Positions 1-6,271 of a DNA stretch of 6,271 nucleotides are shown one piece after another (the first letter of the stretch is position 1; each line of letters opens with the position of its first letter). The stretch is from positions 1-6,271 of the forward strand of contig CALVIQ010000005.1 in the NCBI GenBank assembly GCA_944331815.1, read 5' to 3'. Under the pieces are notes generated by a model. It did not search any database and had not been told where the DNA came from. It worked only from the letters and a program-made list of their open reading frames with translations. The translations under genes were made by a program, and so were the position numbers. The DNA comes from an uncultured Bacilli bacterium. Its GTDB lineage: Bacteria; Bacillota_I; Bacilli_A; RF39; UBA660.

Positions 1-93
1 TTCACATTAAATGAAATTCAAACTTTAAAAGATAATTTACAACAAGTAAAAAATATTAAAGGTATTAATGTTGAGGTAATAACAAGATACTAG
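1..93 (+). CDS. 3' end of an upstream gene, probably type III R-M modification methyltransferase (Mod)
   Basis: Frame 1 is open from the window edge to TAG at 91-93 and encodes 30 residues, ending in VEVITRY. The 5' end lies outside the window. No methyltransferase motif is in view, so identity cannot be read from the sequence itself. The call rests on context: type III R-M loci are normally ordered mod then res, and this gene stops only 13 nt before the Res start codon on the same strand. The visible piece contains a short amphipathic helix (LNEIQTLKDNLQQVKN) followed by a short strand-like end, which is plausible for a Mod C-terminus but not diagnostic. It is real coding sequence with good confidence; the product name is an inference. 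Confidence 0.55.
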   Translation, partial: FTLNEIQTLKDNLQQVKNIKGINVEVITRY

Positions 94-106
94 AAAGGAG
101 TATATT

Positions 107-3034
107 ATGGGATTAAAACTTGAAAAAGGATTAAAGCATCAGTCAGAAGCTGTTGATAGAATAAATAAGGTTTTTGAAAATGTTCCTATTTTAAATAATA
201 CATTAAAATATGCTAACCCAATTATAAATCTAAATTCTAGTAAATTGTTAAATAATATAAAAGAATTAAATGATACATTACCTTCTTCGTTAAAGGGAAA
301 TGTAGGTATTGGTAACTATTTAAATATAGATGTCAAAATGGAAACTGGTACAGGAAAAACTTATGTATATACAAAAACAATTTTTGAATTAAATAAGAAT
401 TATGGAATACATAAATTTATAATTTTAGTACCTTCATTACCTATTAAATTAGGGACAACTAATTTTATTAATTCATATGAATCAATTAGTCATTTTAGAG
501 ACCAATATGGTAAAAGTATAGATTTATATGTATTAAATGCAAAAAAGGGAAATAAAAAAGGAAAAGATACTTTTCCTAGTAGTATAAGAGGATTTGTAGA
601 AACTTCAGAATTAATTAGAAATAGAATTAGTGTTTTAATAGTTAATATGCAATTATTTAAAGATAATTCTATGCTTACTAAAGACTATTCATCTACAGTT
701 GAAGATTTTTCAATACCAAGCGAAGCAATTAATGCAACAAGGCCTTTTATTATAATAGATGAGCCACATAGATTTTCAAAAGGCAATAAGACTTTTGAAT
801 TTATAGAAAACAAAATTAAGCCTCAATGTATTATTAGATTTGGTGCTACTTTTCCAGATATAAAAAATGGACGAAATATTGAAAAAGATTATCATAATTT
901 AATTTATAATTTGGGAAGTTGTGATGCATTTAATCAAAATTTAGTAAAGGGTGTAAGTGTTAAATATTTAGAATCACCTAATGGCAATAACAAGAAAATC
1001 AAAGTATTAGAATTAAGTAATAAGAAAACTGTCAAATTAGAATTAATTTCAGAGAATAATAAGAAAACGTTTGAATTAGAAAAAGGTGATTCTTTAAAAC
1101 AAATAGATAACTCATTTGAAAATATATATGTTTCTGGAATTGGGAAAACACTACTTTTATCAAATGGTCAAGAATTAAATAAAGGATCAGAAATATATAC
1201 TGATATTTATTCAACATCATATCAAACAGTAATGATTGAAAATGCTTTAGATGCACATTTTGAAACAGAAAAACAAAATTTTAAAAGAAGAGATAAAATT
1301 AAAACATTAGCACTTTTCTTTATAGACGATATTGATTCATATAGAGAAAACAAACAAAATCCACAACCAACATATTTAAAAGATATTTTTGAGAAAATAT
1401 TAAAGAAAAAAATAGAAAAAGAATTAAGTAAAATAAATGAAGAAGATTCAAATGAATTATTATACAAAGAATACTTAATTGAAACTTTAAATGATGTTTC
1501 TAAATGTCATGGAGGCTATTTTTCTAAAGATAATAATGATTCAGATGATAATATTGCCGAAGAAATTAATAATATTTTAATTAATAAAGAAGAAACACTT
1601 TCAATTTATAAGAAAAATGGTAAATTTAATACATTTAGATTTATATTTTCAAAATGGACACTAAAAGAAGGCTGGGATAACCCTAACGTATTTACCATTG
1701 CAAAACTAAGAAGTAGTGGTAGTGATAATAGTAAAATACAAGAAGTTGGTAGGGGATTACGCTTGCCTGTAAACGAGAGTTTATCACGAATTTCAGACGA
1801 ACAATTTTATTTAAATTATATTGTTGATTTTACTGAAAAGAATTTTGCTGAGAAATTGATTAATGAAATCAACGGAGATATAAGTGAAAATAGAGTTATT
1901 ACTGATGAACAACTAAATGCCTTAGCAAGTTCACTAGGAAAAAATTCAAAAGAAATATTTATTGAACTATTACAAAAAGATTATATTGATATGAACAAAA
2001 ATATAATTACGATTAATCGAGACAGATTATTTAGTGAATATCCTGATTTAAATATTGGTTTAAGGTCTGGGAAAGTTATTAATAAAAATAATAGTGTTGT
2101 GCATAGAGCAAAAATTAGAAAAAATCGATTTGATGAAATTAAAGAATTATGGTCGATATTAAATAGAAAATATTTTATTTCTTATTCTAAAATTAGTGAT
2201 GATGAAATAACAAAACAACTTGTAAATATTCTAAAATCAGGTGTTGAAGGAATTGCAGAACTAATTAGTTATGAGAATAAAATAATGACTGATGAAAACG
2301 GTGCATTTATGGTAAGAGAAGCAAGCACAGAGTATGATGTATATGAAGATACAATTTCTTATAATGTGTTTTTAAATAAAATATATAATAGTACAAATAT
2401 ACCAATTAAAGTAATACATAATGCATTCCTTAAGTTTAGCAAAAATAGAATAATAGAAGACTCGTTCTTCAATATTAATACTTTGACTAATTTTATAAAT
2501 AAAATAAATAATTGGAAACGTGAAACGTTATATGGAAAATTTAAATACTCATCAACTGCTTTAGAAAACGGAGAAACAGCATTAACGGATAAAGATGGAA
2601 ATCCTAAAGAATATGTTGTTGATGGTAGCCTTGGAGTAGGTTATAGTGAAGATGATAAACCAAGCGATAAGTATCTATATGATATTTGTTTATATGACTC
2701 TGAACTTGAAAAGAGAAATATAATGTTAGATAATGATGAAGTAATTGTATTTGGTAAAATTCCTTCAAGAAGTATTAGAATACCACTTATTGACGGTGCT
2801 AGTTATAGTCCTGACTTTATGTATGTTGTTAAAAGAGACAATGATATTAAGGAAATTAATTTAGTTATAGAAACAAAGGATTATAAAACAGAAGAAGATA
2901 TCCCATCTGATCAAAAGCATAAAATAAAATGTGCTGAAAAATTTTTTGAACAGTTAAAAGATGATGGTTATGATGTTAAATTTAGAGTACAAATAAATAA
3001 TACACAAATATCAAATTTAATTAGAAATTTATAA
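107..3034 (+). CDS. res: Type III restriction endonuclease subunit Res (SF2 helicase + PD-(D/E)xK nuclease)
   Basis: This is the restriction subunit of a type III R-M enzyme. With Mod it forms a complex that binds an asymmetric unmethylated site, uses ATP hydrolysis to communicate along DNA and cleaves about 25-27 bp away (family knowledge). The 975 aa length matches the EcoP1I/EcoP15I class. Visible motifs in order: an N-terminal LKHQSEAV segment (9-16); Walker A ETGTGKT (79-85); Walker B DEPH (218-221); motif III GATF (246-249); motif V EGWDNPNV (521-528); motif VI QEVGRGLRLP (545-554). The C-terminal nuclease has SPDF (D903) and ETK (E922, K924), a complete PD-ExK core. Residues about 280-370 are a strand-rich insertion between helicase motifs. 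The start is supported by AAAGGAG at 94-100, six bases before ATG, directly after the upstream stop codon, so it is probably co-transcribed with the upstream gene. No frameshift or missing catalytic residue is seen, so the subunit should be functional. Confidence 0.97.
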   Translation: MGLKLEKGLKHQSEAVDRINKVFENVPILNNTLKYANPIINLNSSKLLNNIKELNDTLPSSLKGNVGIGNYLNIDVKMETGTGKTYVYTKTIFELNKNYGIHKFIILVPSLPIKLGTTNFINSYESISHFRDQYGKSIDLYVLNAKKGNKKGKDTFPSSIRGFVETSELIRNRISVLIVNMQLFKDNSMLTKDYSSTVEDFSIPSEAINATRPFIIIDEPHRFSKGNKTFEFIENKIKPQCIIRFGATFPDIKNGRNIEKDYHNLIYNLGSCDAFNQNLVKGVSVKYLESPNGNNKKIKVLELSNKKTVKLELISENNKKTFELEKGDSLKQIDNSFENIYVSGIGKTLLLSNGQELNKGSEIYTDIYSTSYQTVMIENALDAHFETEKQNFKRRDKIKTLALFFIDDIDSYRENKQNPQPTYLKDIFEKILKKKIEKELSKINEEDSNELLYKEYLIETLNDVSKCHGGYFSKDNNDSDDNIAEEINNILINKEETLSIYKKNGKFNTFRFIFSKWTLKEGWDNPNVFTIAKLRSSGSDNSKIQEVGRGLRLPVNESLSRISDEQFYLNYIVDFTEKNFAEKLINEINGDISENRVITDEQLNALASSLGKNSKEIFIELLQKDYIDMNKNIITINRDRLFSEYPDLNIGLRSGKVINKNNSVVHRAKIRKNRFDEIKELWSILNRKYFISYSKISDDEITKQLVNILKSGVEGIAELISYENKIMTDENGAFMVREASTEYDVYEDTISYNVFLNKIYNSTNIPIKVIHNAFLKFSKNRIIEDSFFNINTLTNFINKINNWKRETLYGKFKYSSTALENGETALTDKDGNPKEYVVDGSLGVGYSEDDKPSDKYLYDICLYDSELEKRNIMLDNDEVIVFGKIPSRSIRIPLIDGASYSPDFMYVVKRDNDIKEINLVIETKDYKTEEDIPSDQKHKIKCAEKFFEQLKDDGYDVKFRVQINNTQISNLIRNL

Positions 3035-3035
3035 A

Positions 3036-3041
3036 TATAAT
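3036..3041 (+). promoter_or_regulatory. Possible -10 box (TATAAT) ahead of the intergenic hairpin
   Basis: A perfect TATAAT starts two bases after the Res stop codon. Initiation about seven bases downstream would fall near 3048, where the long hairpin begins, so a transcript could start with that structure and run into the 584 aa gene. No convincing TTGACA-like -35 is found 16-18 bp upstream, and chance TATAAT matches are common in such AT-rich DNA. Treat as a weak candidate. Confidence 0.25.
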
Positions 3042-3050
3042 AAAAGGATA

Positions 3051-3104
3051 AAAAAGGCGCTAGTACAGGCTTATATTTATTTAAGTTTTTGTATTGCGCT
3101 TTTT
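3051..3104 (+). terminator. Long imperfect hairpin with T-tract between res and the HEPN-like cassette
   Basis: The outer stem pairs AAAAA (3051-3055) with TTTTT (3100-3104) and GCGC (3057-3060) with GCGC (3096-3099), with G3056 bulged. Inside, after a small internal loop, TACA (3064-3067) pairs with TGTA (3090-3093), GG (3068-3069) can form wobbles with TT (3088-3089), and CTTA (3070-3073) pairs with TAAG (3082-3085). The apical loop is about 8 nt. The final T-run makes it look like an intrinsic terminator for the R-M operon, and the A-run on the other side would let it act in both directions. Because it lies only 20 nt before the next gene's start codon, it could equally be an attenuator, a 5' leader structure or a small structured RNA. 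Confidence 0.55.
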
Positions 3105-3123
3105 ATGTAGTTGGAGGTAATCA

Positions 3124-4878
3124 ATGAGAAAATTATTAAAGTCTTTTTTAGAAGAAAATATAGCAACGGATTATAGTAATGAAAAATTTGACTATAATTT
3201 CAATGATAGTGTTCCAATTGATGTTTTTAATGCTGAATTTAAAAAGTTTCTTGGGTTATACAATTCTATATTCTATCAAAATAATAGATTTGTAACAGTT
3301 TTTAATAGTTATGAGATAAGAATATCAAAAATAGATATAAGACATATTTTTGATTTATATTTATATGCGCAAAAAAAAGATTTAAAATATGAGAAAACTT
3401 TACTTATTGAGTTTCTTTATACATATTTTAATACTATAAATACAAAGGAATATAAACAAAACTATAAAAAATATGATGAATCAAAAAAGGATTTTAAGTT
3501 GGTATTAGATGAACTAAAGTTAACTAAAATTTTTTTTACATCTATCATAGATGAAATTTATGTTTTTTATAAACAATTATTTAATTATGGAATTAAAAAT
3601 GAAGTTTTTATAGATGTAGAAATTATAAATCGTGTTTTTAATAATATAAATCATAAAAAAGAATATAATGTTGAATTAATAGATTTGTTAGTTAATAATA
3701 AAAATAATTTATATAATATTATAAAATATGACAATAACATAAATGAGCATATTGAAACATATTTTAATTACATTATTGATTCATTAAAGCATTTTGATGG
3801 ATATAATTATGCAAAAGATGTTCTATTTGAATTAGATAAAACAAATAATTTAAATGAAGGTAAATTGAATCAGATACTAAACAAATATGTTGATATTGTT
3901 AATCAATTATGTAGAAAATTAGTAGATAAACAATATAGTTTTATACGGGGATTATCTGAAATTGAAAATTTGAAAAAAGAATTAATATATATTCTTCAAA
4001 ATATCGAATCATTAAATGATAGACAAAAAGAAAAACTTAGAGAGTGTTTAAGTTATTTGTTAAGATTAAAAAGATATTTACTATCAGATGAAATTTATGT
4101 AAATTCTGAGATGCACGAAACGGAATTTAAACAGTCAATTCCTAGTAAAGAAGTTGATAATTTTAGAAATTCATTATTGAATAATAAATTTTCATTATAT
4201 GCTGCATCGAAAGTTAGGTTTACTGCTGATGTTGGGCATGCATTAGAATCTTATGCAAAATATCCATTACAAAGTATAGTTTCAATGTATCATATAGATT
4301 CTGTTGAACAAGTTTATTCAATAGGAATTGAAGAAAAAAATAGGATAAATAGTAATTTTAAAAAATATTATGATCAAAAAGGTAAAGAATATACTATAAA
4401 CCATCCTAGATTAATGAATAAATTATCTCAAAATTATTACGAGGAACTTTTAAGATATTTATCTAAAACTTTTTTAATGCAGCAAAATTTAACTCTTTCT
4501 GTTTTGGGACATGATGATTTTAGAAAAATCATCAATGAGTTAAAGGATAGTATTTCTTATCAAAATGATAATGATTATTCAATTGTTGTAAGTAATATCT
4601 TAGCAATTGAGACTGATGTTTTAAAATTATTGCAACGTAATAATTTAAATATATCACAAGATGGATATAGCAATTTAAATGCTTTATTTGAAATATATTC
4701 TGATGAAGATAAAAAAGATGGAATAATGTATTTAAATTATATTTTATATGAAAAATCAGGTTTAAATTTAAGAAATAAAATGATGCATGGGGTAATGATA
4801 AACTCTAATCTTGATATAGCCCTGCTCGTTACATTTTCAGGTTTAATATTTGTAAGTTGGTTATTAAATGATAAATAG
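3124..4878 (+). CDS. DUF4209-like protein with C-terminal HEPN-type RNxxxHG motif
   Basis: This 584 aa protein is cytosolic, with no signal peptide. Near the C-terminus it has GLNLRNKMMHG (546-556). RNxxxHG is the hallmark of Pfam DUF4209, and Rx4H (R550, H555) matches the active-site pattern of HEPN ribonucleases (family knowledge). Around it lie predicted helices: about 482-506 (IVVSNILAIETDVLKLL), 530-543, and a hydrophobic helix at 562-582 that fits the last helix of a HEPN bundle better than a membrane anchor. Residues 1-450 are Lys/Asn/Tyr-rich, largely helical and of no family I recognise; they may sense a trigger or bind a partner. The start is set by GGAGG at 3113-3117, six bases before ATG. 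The gene overlaps the next by 11 nt, implying joint expression. A role as an RNA-cleaving defence effector is inferred; no activity can be read directly. DUF4209-like is my best call from the motif, without a profile search. Confidence 0.7.
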   Translation: MRKLLKSFLEENIATDYSNEKFDYNFNDSVPIDVFNAEFKKFLGLYNSIFYQNNRFVTVFNSYEIRISKIDIRHIFDLYLYAQKKDLKYEKTLLIEFLYTYFNTINTKEYKQNYKKYDESKKDFKLVLDELKLTKIFFTSIIDEIYVFYKQLFNYGIKNEVFIDVEIINRVFNNINHKKEYNVELIDLLVNNKNNLYNIIKYDNNINEHIETYFNYIIDSLKHFDGYNYAKDVLFELDKTNNLNEGKLNQILNKYVDIVNQLCRKLVDKQYSFIRGLSEIENLKKELIYILQNIESLNDRQKEKLRECLSYLLRLKRYLLSDEIYVNSEMHETEFKQSIPSKEVDNFRNSLLNNKFSLYAASKVRFTADVGHALESYAKYPLQSIVSMYHIDSVEQVYSIGIEEKNRINSNFKKYYDQKGKEYTINHPRLMNKLSQNYYEELLRYLSKTFLMQQNLTLSVLGHDDFRKIINELKDSISYQNDNDYSIVVSNILAIETDVLKLLQRNNLNISQDGYSNLNALFEIYSDEDKKDGIMYLNYILYEKSGLNLRNKMMHGVMINSNLDIALLVTFSGLIFVSWLLNDK

Positions 4879-5371
4879 TAAATTTGATATAAAATCATTA
4901 CCAGAAATTCAAGATATTGCTTGTAATAATGTTAATAAAATACTAGATGATATAAAAGATAATTATAAATTATTAAAGGATGAGGCATATAAATTACTTA
5001 TTGCTTCACTAAATTACAATTTAACTAAATCAACAATTTATTATAATTTATTATACTATGTTGAAATTAGTATTAAATATTACTTAATAGTTGCGTCGGA
5101 ATTAAATGTAAAAGAAGTTGAAAAGTATGGGCATGATATATATAGATTGGTAGCAAAAGCTAAACTGTTTAATGTTAATTTTGAAAAATTAAGATTTTTA
5201 TTGGATAAAATAAAAGATAAATTTGGAAAAAAAGTTGATTTGTCAAAATATTATAATTACAAATATAATAAAGAAATTGGTGAAACACCTTTAATTTTTG
5301 AATCTGAAATAAGCCGTAATGAAAGAAAAAATGTTAAGGAAGTGATAGAATGGTTAAGTTTACATATTTAG
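4868..5371 (+). CDS. Small helical protein resembling HEPN domain, without the catalytic Rx4-6H motif
   Basis: The 167 aa product is almost entirely helical. A hydrophobic helix YNLLYYVEISIKYYLI (59-74) is followed by a loop and YGHDIYRLVAKAKL (87-100). This order (long helix ending in a K-Y-Y-L type segment, then G-H-D/x-L and a second helix) is the look of the HI0074/PF05168-type HEPN proteins. A C-terminal helix at about 153-164 (RKNVKEVIEWLS) would complete the bundle. No Rx4-6H is present, so if it is HEPN it is probably a non-nuclease member such as a partner, scaffold or neutralising subunit. The ATG lies 11 nt inside the preceding gene and has no clear Shine-Dalgarno sequence, so translation probably depends on coupling to the upstream gene. 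The coding call is firm; the HEPN assignment is tentative and based on pattern only. Confidence 0.55.
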   Translation: MINSKFDIKSLPEIQDIACNNVNKILDDIKDNYKLLKDEAYKLLIASLNYNLTKSTIYYNLLYYVEISIKYYLIVASELNVKEVEKYGHDIYRLVAKAKLFNVNFEKLRFLLDKIKDKFGKKVDLSKYYNYKYNKEIGETPLIFESEISRNERKNVKEVIEWLSLHI

Positions 5372-5802
5372 ATTTTATAAGAGCAATACAAAATAATGAT
5401 ACTATTAAATTAATAGGAGAAGTAGATATTAATTTACTTAACTCAAATAAGGTTGAAAGCTTAAATTACAGTTTTCCACTTATTGAAAAAATAATTTTAG
5501 AAATATATAAATTGGTTCCAGAATCAGATGTTGAGCATTATGAACAAGGAATTATGAAAACGCCAATATCAATAATAGACAATAATGTTGAAGTGTTACC
5601 AGAAAATACTGTAAATATAATAAAACGAATTTATGGTGATGATGGAATAAGGAACAAATTATTTCATGTAAAAAGTGAAATCATTAATATAGAGGTGTCT
5701 TTTGAAGAAATAAATTATTTAATAATGCAATTATTGTCTATATTAAGAGATAAGATTAATGAAAATAAAGGTTTTACAATAAATGATATTGCTTATTTAT
5801 AA
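5350..5802 (+). CDS. Small protein with HEPN-type RNxxxH motif
   Basis: The 150 aa product has GIRNKLFH (99-106), an Rx4H motif (R101, H106) very like the RNKMMH of the 584 aa protein two genes upstream. It is preceded by a hydrophobic helix at 42-55 (FPLIEKIILEIYKL) and followed by a helix at about 117-137 (SFEEINYLIMQLL and on), which is the helix-loop-RNxxxH-helix layout of minimal HEPN domains. I recognise no other domain. The start lies 22 nt inside the previous gene, with AGGA at 5337-5340 nine bases upstream, so it has its own site but is also coupled. It ends the three-gene cassette; a terminator-like hairpin follows 25 nt later. It could be a stand-alone RNase toxin or the second nuclease subunit of a complex. 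The function is inferred; the motif is seen directly. Confidence 0.65.
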   Translation: MVKFTYLDFIRAIQNNDTIKLIGEVDINLLNSNKVESLNYSFPLIEKIILEIYKLVPESDVEHYEQGIMKTPISIIDNNVEVLPENTVNIIKRIYGDDGIRNKLFHVKSEIINIEVSFEEINYLIMQLLSILRDKINENKGFTINDIAYL

Positions 5803-5827
5803 ATAGTATAAAAAGTAATATTCTTAT

Positions 5828-5852
5828 GGGAGCACAATTTGTACTCCTTTTT
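5828..5852 (+). terminator. Probable intrinsic terminator of the three-gene cassette
   Basis: GGAG (5829-5832) pairs with CTCC (5844-5847), with a possible G-T wobble below it. After a C-A mismatch, AC (5834-5835) pairs with GT (5841-5842), closing a 5-nt loop. TTTTT follows at 5848-5852. The stem is short and imperfect, so termination may be partial. Its position just after the last cassette gene supports the call. Confidence 0.55.
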
Positions 5853-5866
5853 CGTATTTCGTACAA
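5839..5866 (+). repeat. Inverted repeat TTGTAC / GTACAA overlapping the terminator
   Basis: TTGTAC at 5839-5844 is the exact reverse complement of GTACAA at 5861-5866, with a 16-nt spacer. The spacer also holds most of a direct repeat, TTCGTA at 5851-5856 and 5858-5863. The arms overlap the terminator's 3' stem, so the two foldings exclude each other. It could be a protein-binding site or simply chance in a low-complexity gap; six-base arms are short. Confidence 0.3.
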
Positions 5867-5920
5867 TTCAACTTTATTTTTATTTGTTGTAAGATATAGA
5901 TACCTAGGGAAAATAGTATG

Positions 5921-5936
5921 TAAAAGTGCACTTTTA
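5921..5936. repeat. 16-bp perfect palindrome, candidate operator upstream of the HTH gene
   Basis: TAAAAGTGCACTTTTA reads identically on both strands. It ends 39 bp before the HTH gene start and 17 bp before a TATAAT box, where a -35 element would sit. A dimeric repressor bound here would block that promoter, so autoregulation by the HTH protein is a reasonable guess. As RNA it could form only a 5- or 6-bp AT-rich hairpin, so a DNA-binding role is more likely than a terminator. Confidence 0.45.
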
Positions 5937-5953
5937 TAAAGATATATTTTATT

Positions 5954-5959
5954 TATAAT
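5954..5959 (+). promoter_or_regulatory. Candidate -10 box (TATAAT) for the HTH gene
   Basis: A perfect TATAAT lies 16 bp before the ATG at 5976. Expected initiation near 5966 would give a very short leader, starting close to the AAGGA ribosome-binding site (5967-5971). The -35 region (about 5930-5936, ACTTTTA) matches the consensus poorly and falls inside the 16-bp palindrome. The short leader lowers confidence; an upstream promoter is possible. Confidence 0.3.
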
Positions 5960-5975
5960 TCTATATAAGGATAAT

Positions 5976-6271
5976 ATGGAAGAATATATAAAACCAATTA
6001 TACCATTATCAGTATTTAGCGATAATAGAATATCATCTTTAGAAAAGTTATTATTAATACACATAATTTCTTTGTGTAATAATAAAGGATATTGTTGGGC
6101 AACTAATAGCTATTTTATGAAAGTTCATGGCTATAGCAAACAAACAATTTCTAAATGTATTAACAATCTCGCCTCTTTAGGTTATATAAAGTTGAAATAT
6201 GAAAAAGAAAGTACTAATAATTCAAAACGTACAATTACGCTTGACCAAGTATTAAAAAAAGAAATACAAGA
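5976..6271 (+). CDS. N-terminal part of a winged-helix (HTH_36-like) replication or regulatory protein
   Basis: Ninety-eight codons are visible from ATG, preceded by AAGGA at 5967-5971; the frame is open at the window edge, so the C-terminus is missing. Residues 11-35 (LSVFSDNRISSLEKLLLIHI and on) form the first helix. NKGYCWATNSYF (36-47), GYSKQTISKCINNLASLGYI (52-71) and a charged wing with a strand (73-88) form a winged helix-turn-helix. The N-K-G-Y-C-W-A-T-N / G-x-S-K-x-T-I-S / L-G-Y-I pattern is typical of HTH_36 domains in phage, plasmid and integrative-element replication initiators or DnaD-like proteins (family knowledge). The missing C-terminus would decide between replication protein and simple regulator. 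It is separated from the cassette by 173 bp with a terminator-like hairpin, so it is probably its own transcription unit. Confidence 0.8.
   Translation, partial: MEEYIKPIIPLSVFSDNRISSLEKLLLIHIISLCNNKGYCWATNSYFMKVHGYSKQTISKCINNLASLGYIKLKYEKESTNNSKRTITLDQVLKKEIQ

Noticed and set aside
1032..1467. Two minus-strand open frames (74 and 81 codons) inside the res gene
   Set aside because: They lie opposite conserved coding sequence of res, encode low-complexity Phe/Leu/Ser/Ile-rich peptides expected from the complement of AT-rich coding DNA, and have no convincing ribosome-binding site.
107..3034. The 975 aa protein as a stand-alone DEAD/DEAH-box helicase or type I HsdR subunit
   Set aside because: The DEPH box, EGWDNPNV, QEVGRGLRLP and the C-terminal PD...ETK nuclease are the type III Res arrangement; in HsdR the nuclease lies N-terminal to the helicase.
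3035..3123. CRISPR repeat, tRNA or riboswitch in the gap before the 584 aa gene
   Set aside because: There is only one hairpin and no repeated unit, no cloverleaf or CCA end, and no ligand-binding consensus that I recognise.
4807..4869. Transmembrane helix at the C-terminus of the 584 aa protein (residues about 562-582)
   Set aside because: The segment is hydrophobic, but it follows the RNxxxHG motif directly, as the final buried helix of a HEPN-type bundle does, and there is no other membrane signal in the protein.
5774..6064. Minus-strand open frame of 96 codons across the last intergenic gap
   Set aside because: It overlaps the end of the 150 aa gene and the start of the HTH gene, spans the terminator and palindrome, and encodes a peptide with no recognisable motif. 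The HTH gene on the opposite strand is clearly real.

Overview
The window is very AT-rich. Arg is encoded mostly by AGA, codons end mainly in A or T, and the ribosome-binding sites are strong and purine-rich (AAAGGAG, GGAGG). This fits a low-GC Firmicute (Bacilli or Clostridia type). Fusobacteria or a Mollicutes relative that still uses TGG for Trp cannot be excluded. All recognised genes lie on the + strand.

Layout: (1) 1-93 is the last 30 codons of an upstream gene, which by position is probably the Mod methyltransferase of a type III restriction-modification (R-M) system. (2) 107-3034 is a complete type III restriction endonuclease subunit (Res), with superfamily 2 helicase motifs and a C-terminal PD-(D/E)xK nuclease, all key residues intact. 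(3) 3035-3123 is a short gap holding a long, imperfect hairpin ending in a T-tract, with a possible -10 box just before it. (4) 3124-5802 holds three tightly overlapping genes (584, 167 and 150 aa). The first ends in an RNxxxHG motif typical of DUF4209-like/HEPN proteins. The second looks like a HEPN-type helical protein without the catalytic Rx4-6H motif. The third is a small protein with a second RNxxxH (Rx4H) motif. (5) 5803-5975 is a non-coding gap with a terminator-like hairpin, a 16-bp perfect palindrome and a TATAAT box. (6) 5976 to the window end is the start of a winged-helix (HTH_36-like) protein of the kind found in phage, plasmid and integrative-element replication or regulatory proteins.

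Functional reading: the type III R-M genes are an established anti-phage system. The three-gene cassette downstream looks like a separate transcription unit rather than part of the R-M enzyme. Two of its proteins carry candidate HEPN ribonuclease motifs and one appears to lack it, so the cassette is a reasonable candidate for an undescribed HEPN-based abortive-infection or toxin-antitoxin-like module within a defence island. That function is inferred from motifs and gene arrangement only. The terminal HTH gene suggests that the island sits in, or beside, a mobile element.
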